25,091 bases of DNA from JACNLC01 sp964607375. GTDB taxonomy: Bacteria; Fidelibacterota; Marinisomatia; SCGC-AAA003-L08; JACNLC01. This document shows positions 14,111 through 21,203 of the stretch, piece after piece; within the stretch, counting starts at the first letter, position 1, and every line of letters starts with the position of its first letter. The stretch is taken from assembly GCA_964607375.1 (NCBI GenBank), contig CAZSJY010000027.1:1-25091 (forward strand), written 5' to 3'. Made by a program: the position numbers and the translations under genes. The notes below the pieces were generated by a model. The model saw only the letters and a list, made by a program, of their open reading frames with translations. It was not told where the DNA came from and did not search any database.

Positions 14111-16276
14111 CTATTTTAACAAAGTTATTTTCTTAACAAAAGTGTTTTCTTGCGTTTTCATACTAACTAAATATATACCGCTTGCATAATCATTTGCATG
14201 CCATTGAAGTGAATATTTCCCTGCTTCTTGTTTTCTGCTGTCATCTACCAATTCTTGAATAAAACGACCAGCAACATCATGAATATTTATAGATATAAAA
14301 CTATCAATTGGTAAATCATAATTGATAGTAGTTATCGGATTGAATGGATTAGGGTGCGGTGAATACAGTTGAAATTCTGTTGGTAAAATATTATCAGATT
14401 TTAGCAACATCGGGTTGAAACCATTACCTATAATATCATTTTTTCTAAATTGAATTTCTTCAGTTACTCGATAGATATTATTTTCGTTGTCAGTTATTTC
14501 AAATCTAATTTGATCGTTGTCGAAATTACCATAAATCATCATATTAAACTCGTATCTTCCGTTGAACGGGAATACCTGTAGGGGAGCAGTTCCCCGGATT
14601 TCATTACCACAATATGCATTTACTTTAACTGCAGGATTATTACATTCAGTTCCATTAATCTGAACAACTCCAGTTACTGTCATATTGTGTTCGAATTTGT
14701 GAAAATCAAATGTTTGATGTTCACAGTGATGAGAATCTGGGGAAACTGCAATCATCTCCGGAGGAGGAGAATAAACTAAATTTGTAGAATTTCGCATTTG
14801 TAACATATATCCGATTCCAGGATTCATTGTTTCAAATCCATACCAACCGTACCCTTCATAATAGGTTGCGAAGCTTGTTTGATTTTTAATCATCTCACCG
14901 TGGTCTTCGATGCTTGCGAGTGCATCGTTTACATAATTTACACCTTGAGGTAAATAACCAATCCAATTCCATCCTTCGTTAAGGTTGATTGGCAGACTTG
15001 TGGCTACTGGAAACCCGCTGAAAACCAAATCATCATATTCGTTCATTTCAATCATATACATCAAAGTAATGTCAAATGTATCAAGACCGTACCAGCCAAA
15101 TTCAGGATAGTAAGTTGCAAATCCGATTTGATTCTTAATCAAACTCCCATTATCTTCCAATGAAGTTAGAACCGTATTGAGTGCCATATCATTATTTTCA
15201 AGATTCAACGAGAACCAGTTCCACCCTGCAGGGAAATTCAATACCATTTGATATGCACTACTTGCGTTAATCTCAAAAGGGTCAATATCATTTCCAATTA
15301 TCGCATTTGCGGAAAATTGAACGGATTCTAACACAAAATCATAAACCAAATCTTCGTCATAATTATATGCCTTAAAGGTGATTGCATCTCCTTCAGTTTC
15401 ATTTCCATAGAGCATTAAATTCACGGTGTAATGTTCAGTAAGAGGAAAATAAGTTGGAGATGCAACACCAACACATTCGTCGCTTACAAATGCACCGACG
15501 ATATCAATTTCGTTGTAAGATTCTATACCATCAAAAAACAATGCACCTGTCAAAACCATATTAAATTCAAAATCGTTTGGGTTTACCGTCCAGTCCGGAT
15601 AATTTGGTGGAGTGTTATTTTGGTATTCTAAGGAATGGATTGTATAAAATTCATTTTTATAATCGTAAAGATTGAAAACAATTTCTATGATATTATCGCC
15701 ATCCATATCTCCGACATAAGGACCAACCATATATCCGGAATACAAGTTACTAATCCATTCAGTTTCTCCATTTAAACTATTAAGGATATGGATTTGACTT
15801 GTATAGCTTGTGTCTGAATTATCGTAAATGTTTAATGAAAAAATAAGCTCTTTTTGGTTATCATTATCTAAATCTTCAGTTTCTATATTATAAATTGAAC
15901 CATTAAATATTTCGGTTTCCCAACTTGGTTGTGTGCTTAAAATAGAATAAACAGAGATTTTGGAAAGTACAGTATCGTAATAACTTGAATTTAGGAAAAC
16001 TGCCTTTCTTACATTATCGTCCAATTCGAACAAATTCCACAGTGTCAGATATTCAAAATTTGCACTTTCAAGTTGCCATACTGGGTTGAATTCGTTTGTA
16101 CCATCAAAAAATGTTACCGTATTAAACCAAAACTTACCTAATTCTTTTACTCCGTCTTCATTCAAATCATAATAAATTGCTCCGAAATCATTTTCATTCT
16201 GTTCAATTTCCCAATCCAAAGAATATTGAGCTGATACAAATGCTACCGAAATACAAAATAATAATAGTATCTTCAT
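14111..16276 (-). CDS. Large secreted modular protein with C-terminal sorting domain (long paralog)
   Basis: A 721-residue exported protein. In order: signal peptide (1-16); FG-GAP-like region (17 to about 220) homologous to the next gene; a module from about 230-337 (DFEFNMVLTG ... GAFVSDECVGVA ... LMLYGNE ... IIGND); two tandem GWNW modules at about 342-424 and 426-504 (GWNW at 351 and 435, each with KNQ-FATYY and GWYG); a second copy of the 230-337 module at about 523-625; and a sorting domain starting NPFNPITTINYDLP (about 643-656) and ending KKITLLK. The paired modules show internal duplication. All is extracellular by inference. A predicted promoter and an upstream inverted repeat precede it. 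Function unknown; the architecture suggests surface display or matrix. Confidence 0.7.
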   Translation of the reverse strand: MKILLLFCISVAFVSAQYSLDWEIEQNENDFGAIYYDLNEDGVKELGKFWFNTVTFFDGTNEFNPVWQLESANFEYLTLWNLFELDDNVRKAVFLNSSYYDTVLSKISVYSILSTQPSWETEIFNGSIYNIETEDLDNDNQKELIFSLNIYDNSDTSYTSQIHILNSLNGETEWISNLYSGYMVGPYVGDMDGDNIIEIVFNLYDYKNEFYTIHSLEYQNNTPPNYPDWTVNPNDFEFNMVLTGALFFDGIESYNEIDIVGAFVSDECVGVASPTYFPLTEHYTVNLMLYGNETEGDAITFKAYNYDEDLVYDFVLESVQFSANAIIGNDIDPFEINASSAYQMVLNFPAGWNWFSLNLENNDMALNTVLTSLEDNGSLIKNQIGFATYYPEFGWYGLDTFDITLMYMIEMNEYDDLVFSGFPVATSLPINLNEGWNWIGYLPQGVNYVNDALASIEDHGEMIKNQTSFATYYEGYGWYGFETMNPGIGYMLQMRNSTNLVYSPPPEMIAVSPDSHHCEHQTFDFHKFEHNMTVTGVVQINGTECNNPAVKVNAYCGNEIRGTAPLQVFPFNGRYEFNMMIYGNFDNDQIRFEITDNENNIYRVTEEIQFRKNDIIGNGFNPMLLKSDNILPTEFQLYSPHPNPFNPITTINYDLPIDSFISINIHDVAGRFIQELVDDSRKQEAGKYSLQWHANDYASGIYLVSMKTQENTFVKKITLLK

Positions 16277-16333
16277 AACCTTATCTCTCTTGATTTATGA
16301 TACTCCTTCACTGATAAACTATTAAGCAATAGT

Positions 16334-16361
16334 AATATATAAAAGAATTCAAATGTATCAA
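16334..16361 (-). promoter_or_regulatory. Predicted promoter for the secreted-protein genes
   Basis: On the minus strand TTGATA (16356-16361) and TATATT (16334-16339) are 16 bp apart, leading to the ATG at 16276 with a leader of about 50 nt. It separates the 14111-16276 gene from the response regulator gene upstream. Confidence 0.4.
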
Positions 16362-16370
16362 TATGTACAA

Positions 16371-16393
16371 ATTTGTTACTATTTGTAACAAAT
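16371..16393. promoter_or_regulatory. Perfect inverted repeat upstream of the promoter, candidate operator
   Basis: ATTTGTTAC and GTAACAAAT flank a 5-base spacer: perfect 9-bp arms. A further near-match (GTACAAAT) abuts it at 16365-16372. It lies just upstream of the predicted -35 at 16361, a typical activator position, and directly after the response regulator stop. Without a T-run on the minus strand it is a poor terminator, so an operator is the better reading. Confidence 0.4.
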
Positions 16394-16399
16394 CGAAAA

Positions 16400-17095
16400 T
16401 TAAGAAATAGGTTTCCCAACAAATTTATAACCTTCACCGTGGACAGTTTTTATAAAATTGGGATTATGAACATCATCGTGTAGTTTTTTTCTAAGACGAC
16501 TAACCAACAAATCAACAGACCTGTTTGTTGCTTCCCATTGAATTCCTTTTAGGTGTTCAATAATAAATTCTCTGTTCAGATTATCATTTGGATGATCTAT
16601 AAATAGTTTAAACACTTCAAATTCAGCTGTAGTTAGATGAATGGGATTGCCATTAACTTCGACTTTTTCTGTGAGTCTGTTGACAGTCAATCCTTCAAAT
16701 GATTTTACATAAAGATTAACAGATTGAGAAACACTACGGCGAATAACTGCTTGAATCTTTACAAGTAGCTCATAAGGTTCAAAAGGCTTTGATATGCAAT
16801 CATCAGCACCAAGTTCTAAAGCAATTATTCGATCTGTAACATCTCTAGGAGAGAGCATTATAATAGGAACTTCCGATATTACACGAATTTCTTTTAGAAC
16901 TTTGAACCAATCAGTTCCTGGTAACATCACATCCAAAATTACAAAATCTATTTTTCTGTTTTTGAGGAATTTAATGCTTTCATCGGGTTCGTGAAATGCA
17001 GTTACACCAAAATCATATGATTGCAAGAATTTTTTTATAAATCCTGTAATCTGAGTTCCATCATCTATAAGTAGTATTTTATAATTGTTTGTCAT
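16400..17095 (-). CDS. OmpR/PhoB-type response regulator
   Basis: A 231-residue two-component regulator. Receiver domain (1 to about 122): acidic pair DD (11-12), phospho-acceptor Asp55 in FVILDVMLPG, Ser82 in place of the usual switch Thr/Ser, and Lys103 in ISKPFEP. Winged-helix DNA-binding domain (about 131-229): LTTAEFEVFKLFIDHP, VDLLVSRLRKKL and IKTVHGEGYKF, the standard OmpR pattern. No histidine kinase is adjacent within the window, so its partner is elsewhere. It begins 19 bp after the thioredoxin-like gene, suggesting co-transcription with the metal genes upstream; regulation of metal resistance or of the neighbouring secreted proteins are both possible. Confidence 0.9.
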   Translation of the reverse strand: MTNNYKILLIDDGTQITGFIKKFLQSYDFGVTAFHEPDESIKFLKNRKIDFVILDVMLPGTDWFKVLKEIRVISEVPIIMLSPRDVTDRIIALELGADDCISKPFEPYELLVKIQAVIRRSVSQSVNLYVKSFEGLTVNRLTEKVEVNGNPIHLTTAEFEVFKLFIDHPNDNLNREFIIEHLKGIQWEATNRSVDLLVSRLRKKLHDDVHNPNFIKTVHGEGYKFVGKPIS

Positions 17096-17114
17096 AAATA
17101 ACCTAAGTCATAGA

Positions 17115-17366
17115 TTAAGCAAGTAGTATATCATTCAACCTTTCTTTGTCAGCTAAACTTGGAATACCAACTTGAACAACTTTTCCATCGACGACAATTG
17201 ATGGTACTGCTCGAATATCATATTTTGCTGCCAACTGGCAACAACTACCATCAACACAGTCGCTTACAAGGTGAACAACAAGTTCCAATTTTGGGAAATT
17301 GTTATTCAAGAACTCAAGGGTTGCATCACACAATTTACACCCAGCACTAAAAAGTTCCACTTTCAT
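17115..17366 (-). CDS. Small thioredoxin/glutaredoxin-like protein
   Basis: An 83-residue thioredoxin-fold protein with the redox motif CKLC (Cys10, Cys13), the cis-proline loop AVPSIVVDGK (Pro55) and a glutaredoxin-like length. Between them is an extra Cys cluster (Cys37, Cys42, Cys43) that could bind metal or form an additional disulphide. No signal peptide, so cytoplasmic. It sits 8 bp after the CopZ-like [2Fe-2S] gene with its own AGGAG ribosome site. In this context it may keep the Cys-based metal carriers reduced. Small thioredoxins of this type often accompany metal or metalloid resistance genes. Confidence 0.75.
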   Translation of the reverse strand: MKVELFSAGCKLCDATLEFLNNNFPKLELVVHLVSDCVDGSCCQLAAKYDIRAVPSIVVDGKVVQVGIPSLADKERLNDILLA

Positions 17367-17374
17367 AAATTCTC

Positions 17375-17635
17375 CTAACTATCTTCTAACTTTAGTGAAT
17401 TTACAAAGTTTAGAACATTTCCCAAACAACATTTTCCAGACGGATTTAATTCAGAACATCTGCAATTATCATTTTTGATTTCTAATTGAATTTTATTGGG
17501 AATATCTGTGGTGCCTTTATCTTCAATATCTTTTCGGATATCATCTTCAGTAAATTCAAAACAATAGCATAACATCCCTGGAATAACTGTTACTGAGTTA
17601 CTTCCTTTTTTAGAACTGCAACAATTGTTTTTCAT
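17375..17635 (-). CDS. CopZ-type [2Fe-2S]/Cys-rich protein
   Basis: An 86-residue Cys-rich protein. CYC (Cys23, Cys25), CRC (Cys58, Cys60) and NPSGKCCLG (Cys69, Cys70) correspond to the CYC...NPSGRCC pattern of the N-terminal domain of Archaeoglobus CopZ, which binds a [2Fe-2S] cluster and a zinc ion. An extra N-terminal CC (Cys5, Cys6) is present. Its ATG overlaps the HMA gene by 4 bases (ATGA). The pair thus equals the two halves of the fused archaeal CopZ, in the opposite order. In that protein the Fe-S domain can supply an electron to reduce copper before transfer; I infer, but cannot show, a similar job here. Confidence 0.65.
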   Translation of the reverse strand: MKNNCCSSKKGSNSVTVIPGMLCYCFEFTEDDIRKDIEDKGTTDIPNKIQLEIKNDNCRCSELNPSGKCCLGNVLNFVNSLKLEDS

Positions 17636-17868
17636 TGCTTCATAAACTTCCCGAACAAACCACTCTTTTTTGATTCTTCCGGAGTAAATCCTGCATTTTG
17701 TATAATTTCAATCAAGTTTTGTATATCAGAAGACCCGTGAATAGTTACTGATTTGTTTGGAATATCAATTTCAAAATTTTCAACCACATCGGTATTTTCT
17801 AATGCAGTACGAATTTTAGATGCACAACTTTCACACATCATGTCAGGTACTTTAAAAAGAAATTTCAT
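17632..17868 (-). CDS. copZ: Heavy-metal-associated (HMA) metallochaperone, CopZ-like
   Basis: A 78-residue cytoplasmic HMA domain with the metal-binding motif MMCESCA (Cys12, Cys15), then the usual beta-alpha-beta-beta-alpha-beta pattern (VENFEIDIPNKSVTIHG, IIQNAGF). Such proteins carry Cu(I) or related soft metals between transporters and regulators. The C-terminal 12 residues (KKSGLFGKFMKQ) extend past the domain. GGGAG sits 7 bases before the ATG. The gene overlaps the [2Fe-2S] gene by 4 bases (ATGA), consistent with tight coupling. A mercury-carrier role is the main alternative, but no mer genes are seen. Confidence 0.8.
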   Translation of the reverse strand: MKFLFKVPDMMCESCASKIRTALENTDVVENFEIDIPNKSVTIHGSSDIQNLIEIIQNAGFTPEESKKSGLFGKFMKQ

Positions 17869-17890
17869 TGTATTCTCCCAATTCTTAAAA

Positions 17891-18008
17891 GCAGGGAGCT
17901 TGGAGCAAGAAGATAAAGTCCTTTAAACATAGAATTACACCAATTTCACGAAATTAGTGTAATTAGTGGTTATACTTTTTCTCCATTACTCCAAAACTCC
18001 ACTACCAC
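17891..18008. repeat. Intergenic repeats: two heptamer runs around an inverted repeat
   Basis: GCAGGGA GCTTGGA GCAAGAA GATAAAG (17891-17918) and CTCCATT ACTCCAA AACTCCA CTACCAC (17981-18008) each repeat every 7 bp. Between them at 17933-17964 is an inverted repeat: arms AATTACACcAATTT and AAATTaGTGTAATT around a CACG loop, 13 of 14 pairs. The hairpin follows the lipoprotein gene on the minus strand but has no T-run after it, so a classic terminator is not supported. Confidence 0.5.
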
Positions 18009-18017
18009 ATTTTGCTG

Positions 18018-18551
18018 TTACTTTACAAGTCGCATTGGTTCGAGATTCATCCCACAATCTTTGCAAGCGCCGGCTTCATCAGAACGAATATGACTGTGCA
18101 TTACCATTGGACAACCATAGAAATCAGCTTTTTCTTTAGTTGTTATAACACCTGCAACCATATCCATTCCACATTCACTGCATTTACCAGCTTCTCTACC
18201 ACGGATATGTTTATGAGCATCCATTGGACAAGTATAATAGATGAGTTTTTCATCATCATTATCCATCATTTTACCCATTGATCCACATTTTTTGCCCTTC
18301 ATTTTGCATTTATCCACACCACCTTTTTTACAACCTTTATGAGGAGTTCCCTCACTCATTTCTGTTGTATTTTCATTTTGTTTGTGGTGTTTGCACTTAC
18401 CATCTTTTGGGCAATCTTTGTGTTTATCACATGGTTTATCACAACCTTGCTCAACTGCATGTTTGCATTTTCCATCATTATTGTTACAGCAATTTGCTTT
18501 ATCGCAAGCAAACAAACTGATTACCATTACCATAAAGAGTATTCTTTTCAT
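18018..18551 (-). CDS. Metal-binding lipoprotein with two HMBD-type domains
   Basis: A 177-residue exported lipoprotein: signal peptide and lipobox LFAC (Cys16 as the lipid site). Residues 17-95 are a low-complexity segment dense in Cys, Lys and His (CKHxxxxGCDKPCDKHKDCP...). Then come two heavy-metal-binding (YHS-like, HMBD) repeats, YYTCPMDAHKHIR...GKCSECGMDM (106-131) and FYGCPMVMHSHIR...GACKDCGMNL (144-170). HMBD units of the form TCPMHP...GKCPKCGM bind copper or related metals and often occur in CusB/CopA proteins. It likely sits in the periplasm, anchored to a membrane, buffering or passing metal to the efflux system. AAAGGA precedes the ATG. The preceding TonB gene ends 114 bp upstream on the same strand. 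Confidence 0.8.
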   Translation of the reverse strand: MKRILFMVMVISLFACDKANCCNNNDGKCKHAVEQGCDKPCDKHKDCPKDGKCKHHKQNENTTEMSEGTPHKGCKKGGVDKCKMKGKKCGSMGKMMDNDDEKLIYYTCPMDAHKHIRGREAGKCSECGMDMVAGVITTKEKADFYGCPMVMHSHIRSDEAGACKDCGMNLEPMRLVK

Positions 18552-18665
18552 GATCTTTTTCCTTTCTGTTTATTTTATCGATTTTAGAAGTCGAACTCTA
18601 TTTCTGACTTCATCTCTTCGATGTTTTTCACTTAACCTAAACCTATATTACATTCTCAAACTTAA

Positions 18666-21098
18666 TTAATATCCCATTCCTTCAGCATCCATCCCACCAT
18701 TCATTTCAGAACTTCCGCGACGCATTCGCTTACTGTCTTTCATATCACCAAATCTGTAAGAAAAACTCAACAAATAGGTTGGTCCTTCTTGCCATCTTCT
18801 CCACGACTCAAAATTGTCAGAACTGATTGAAAACTTTCGTGTATCAAGCACATCACCAATTTTTAATACAAATGTACCTTTTTCATTTGAAGTAGTTTTT
18901 TCAATGGCAATGTCAAGCGAACCAACTCCACCAACAGTTCCTTGAGTAACTTCCATTGGAGTTCTAAATCTGGTTGAGAGCTGCATTTCTATATTTGTTG
19001 GTAATGAAAAGGTTGCTGAAACTCGACCTCTAATCCCACGAGTATCTGTACTTAAATCATCTTCTGATTCAATTACATCCTTACTAAATTCATAAATGAT
19101 AGATTCAAAAGCGTTCACACTTGCCAATAAGCTCAAGAATGGTAAAGGTTTAAAATTTGAAACCAATTCAATGCCTACTTGGCGAGCATTCCCTAAATTC
19201 TTGTAAGTTAACAGAGTTGGTTCGTTATCCTTCTCAATTCTGTAATGGCGAATCATATCTTCTACATTTTTGACATAAACCGAAACCATTTGTCCCATTG
19301 CCAAATAACTAACATCCCAAGAATCGATATATTCTGGCTTGAGATATGGGTTCCCTTGTCTTTCGAAGATAGGGCTATATCGCCTCTTAAAAGGATTAAT
19401 ATGCCAACTATGTGGACGATTAACTCTCCTACTATAACTTAACTGGAAAGTGACTTTTTCTGTTAACTTAGATTGCAAATGACCACTTGGGAACAAACTT
19501 TGATATGTGTTTGGTGGAATTACTGCACCTGTATCAATGTTGGTTTCTGCAAATTCGGCTCGTAGCCCGATTTGAATCCCAAGCAAGTCGTTTAGTTGTT
19601 GGCTTGCAATCAAATAACCTGCATAAATATTCTCATCATATTGAAAGCTCATTGAATCCATCAAATCGGGAGAATTTTCAATTTCTGATTTTGTCATATT
19701 CTGCATATATGATTTACCGCCAATCTCGAATTTTGTTCTATCGTCAATTGAGTGAGTATAATCAAATTGTATAGTGGTGTTTTTATATTCTTCATCTTGG
19801 ATAACATCTAAAGTATCTGTAATTGATGGATAATAATCAAATCTGGTTGATTCATCATCATCAATCGACTGTGTTTGATTTACCTCAATAGATAGTTTTT
19901 GAGTTGGATTTTCGAAATCTTTGTATAAACCGACTGTCCAATCGAGACTGTTCCCATCATTAAAACTATGATTAGAAGATTTGTATACTTCACTCCCTTC
20001 TGTTTCAATTGTGTCTGGATTTATGCTCTCATAATAATCGAAGGTAGTTGTGTTATTGTGAGTTCTATCGTTCAAATTAAATGAAACATTTGATACAAGA
20101 GATAGTTTTTCAGTGAGGTTATAATCTGCACCAAATTTTATCATTTGAGATTGCGAATTTCGAATACCATTTGTATTTGATTCTGTAAACAATGTGTCAG
20201 AAGTTTTAAATTGCCAGCCTGCACCTTGATTTTCGTGTTGCCTCCACGAGTAATTGGAATATAGGTTCAATGGACCAGTTCGATAATTGATCATCGCACT
20301 CGCATTGTAGCGGTTCTTATCACCGATACTAACTGAAGCATTTCCATTAAAACCATAGAGTCTATTTTTCTTTAACTTGAGGTTGATTATTCCAGCCATT
20401 CCGTCGGGGTCGTATTTGGCTGATGGATTGGTTATAACTTCTACACTTTCAATGGTTGATGCCGGGATATTATCCAAAATTGCTCGTCGTCCGCTACCTG
20501 TAAGTCCAGATGGTTTTCCGTCAACTAACACTCGCACATTTTCGCTTCCTCGCAGGCTGATATTCCCGTCAATATCAACATCAACTGACGGCACATTTTC
20601 AAGAACATCTGATGCAGTTCCACCGATAGAAGTTTTGTTTTGCTCAACATTGAAAATCATTTTGTCAATGGTATTAATCAGTAATGGTGCTTCTTCGGTA
20701 ACTTGGATTTCATCCATTTGGAGAACACCAGGAGTTAAAGCAATGGTCCCGATGTTTTTGTCCAATCCTTCTCTTGGATTTAGAAAAACAGGTTTGATGG
20801 TTTTCTTATCATATCCAATAAATTCTATAAGTAATTCATATTTCCCCGGACGAAGTGAGTTAATTCTGAAATTTCCAAATTCGTCAGTAACTCCGCCTGT
20901 TACCAATTCTCCGCTACGAAGACTGGTTACAGAAATTGAAACATACTCGATTGTAGCAGAATTCAGAGAATCCACAACAGTTCCGGAAATAGTTCCTTTC
21001 ATATTCATCATCCGCCCACCACTTGGATGTTGTGAAAACAACAATCCAAATACTAGAATTATTAACAAATATCTATAATCATTTAATTTAAGTTTCAT
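18666..21098 (-). CDS. TonB-dependent outer-membrane receptor with Met-rich C-terminus
   Basis: An 810-residue outer-membrane protein. Signal peptide (about 8-23), carboxypeptidase-regulatory-like beta-sandwich (about 33-120: GTISGTVVDSLNSATIEYVSI, TDEFGNFRINSLRPGKYELLI), plug domain (about 125-240: DVLENVPSVDVDIDGNISLRGSENVRVLVDGKP, IESVEVITNPSAKYDPDGMAGIINL) and a long beta-barrel (OMP_b-brl_3-like). The mature N-terminus (GGRMMNMKG) and the C-terminal tail (MRRGSSEMNGGMDAEGMGY) are Met-rich, which is unusual and could bind copper. It follows the cusA gene by 101 bp on the same strand. The family imports large or chelated substrates; here a metal complex is inferred from context only. A 12-bp palindrome lies just upstream. 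Confidence 0.85.
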   Translation of the reverse strand: MKLKLNDYRYLLIILVFGLLFSQHPSGGRMMNMKGTISGTVVDSLNSATIEYVSISVTSLRSGELVTGGVTDEFGNFRINSLRPGKYELLIEFIGYDKKTIKPVFLNPREGLDKNIGTIALTPGVLQMDEIQVTEEAPLLINTIDKMIFNVEQNKTSIGGTASDVLENVPSVDVDIDGNISLRGSENVRVLVDGKPSGLTGSGRRAILDNIPASTIESVEVITNPSAKYDPDGMAGIINLKLKKNRLYGFNGNASVSIGDKNRYNASAMINYRTGPLNLYSNYSWRQHENQGAGWQFKTSDTLFTESNTNGIRNSQSQMIKFGADYNLTEKLSLVSNVSFNLNDRTHNNTTTFDYYESINPDTIETEGSEVYKSSNHSFNDGNSLDWTVGLYKDFENPTQKLSIEVNQTQSIDDDESTRFDYYPSITDTLDVIQDEEYKNTTIQFDYTHSIDDRTKFEIGGKSYMQNMTKSEIENSPDLMDSMSFQYDENIYAGYLIASQQLNDLLGIQIGLRAEFAETNIDTGAVIPPNTYQSLFPSGHLQSKLTEKVTFQLSYSRRVNRPHSWHINPFKRRYSPIFERQGNPYLKPEYIDSWDVSYLAMGQMVSVYVKNVEDMIRHYRIEKDNEPTLLTYKNLGNARQVGIELVSNFKPLPFLSLLASVNAFESIIYEFSKDVIESEDDLSTDTRGIRGRVSATFSLPTNIEMQLSTRFRTPMEVTQGTVGGVGSLDIAIEKTTSNEKGTFVLKIGDVLDTRKFSISSDNFESWRRWQEGPTYLLSFSYRFGDMKDSKRMRRGSSEMNGGMDAEGMGY

Positions 21099-21134
21099 TT
21101 TTATCCTTTTTATTTATTTTCCTATAAGTTCTAT

Positions 21135-21146
21135 TTGACATGTCAA
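21135..21146. promoter_or_regulatory. Perfect 12-bp palindrome upstream of the TonB receptor gene
   Basis: TTGACATGTCAA lies 37 bp before the ATG of the receptor gene and is perfectly self-complementary. Each strand also reads TTGACA, a -35-like hexamer, but I see no good -10 at proper spacing. It may be an operator for a dimeric regulator. Confidence 0.3.
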
Positions 21147-21168
21147 TTTTCAAAAAGTTAATTTTTTT

Positions 21169-21203
21169 CTCCACAATTACATTACTCCAACACTCTCTTT
21201 CAC
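21169..21203. repeat. 7-bp-period repeat at the end of cusA
   Basis: CTCCACA ATTACAT TACTCCA ACACTCT CTTTCAC reads as loose heptamers in the gap after the cusA stop. It resembles the run at 17981-18008 (shared TTTTTCTCCA and ATTACTCCAA segments). Confidence 0.4.

Noticed and set aside
18310..18318. Perfect DnaA-box sequence TTATCCACA
   Set aside because: Single copy, inside the coding region of the lipoprotein, without AT-rich unwinding region or further boxes.
18577..18622. Nested inverted repeat (ATCGA/TCGAT outside, GAAGTC/GACTTC inside) between the TonB and lipoprotein genes
   Set aside because: Short interrupted arms and no T-run; could be chance in a 114-bp gap.
20377..21078. 233-codon open frame on the plus strand
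   Set aside because: Entirely antisense to the well-supported TonB receptor; no ribosome site or recognisable domain.
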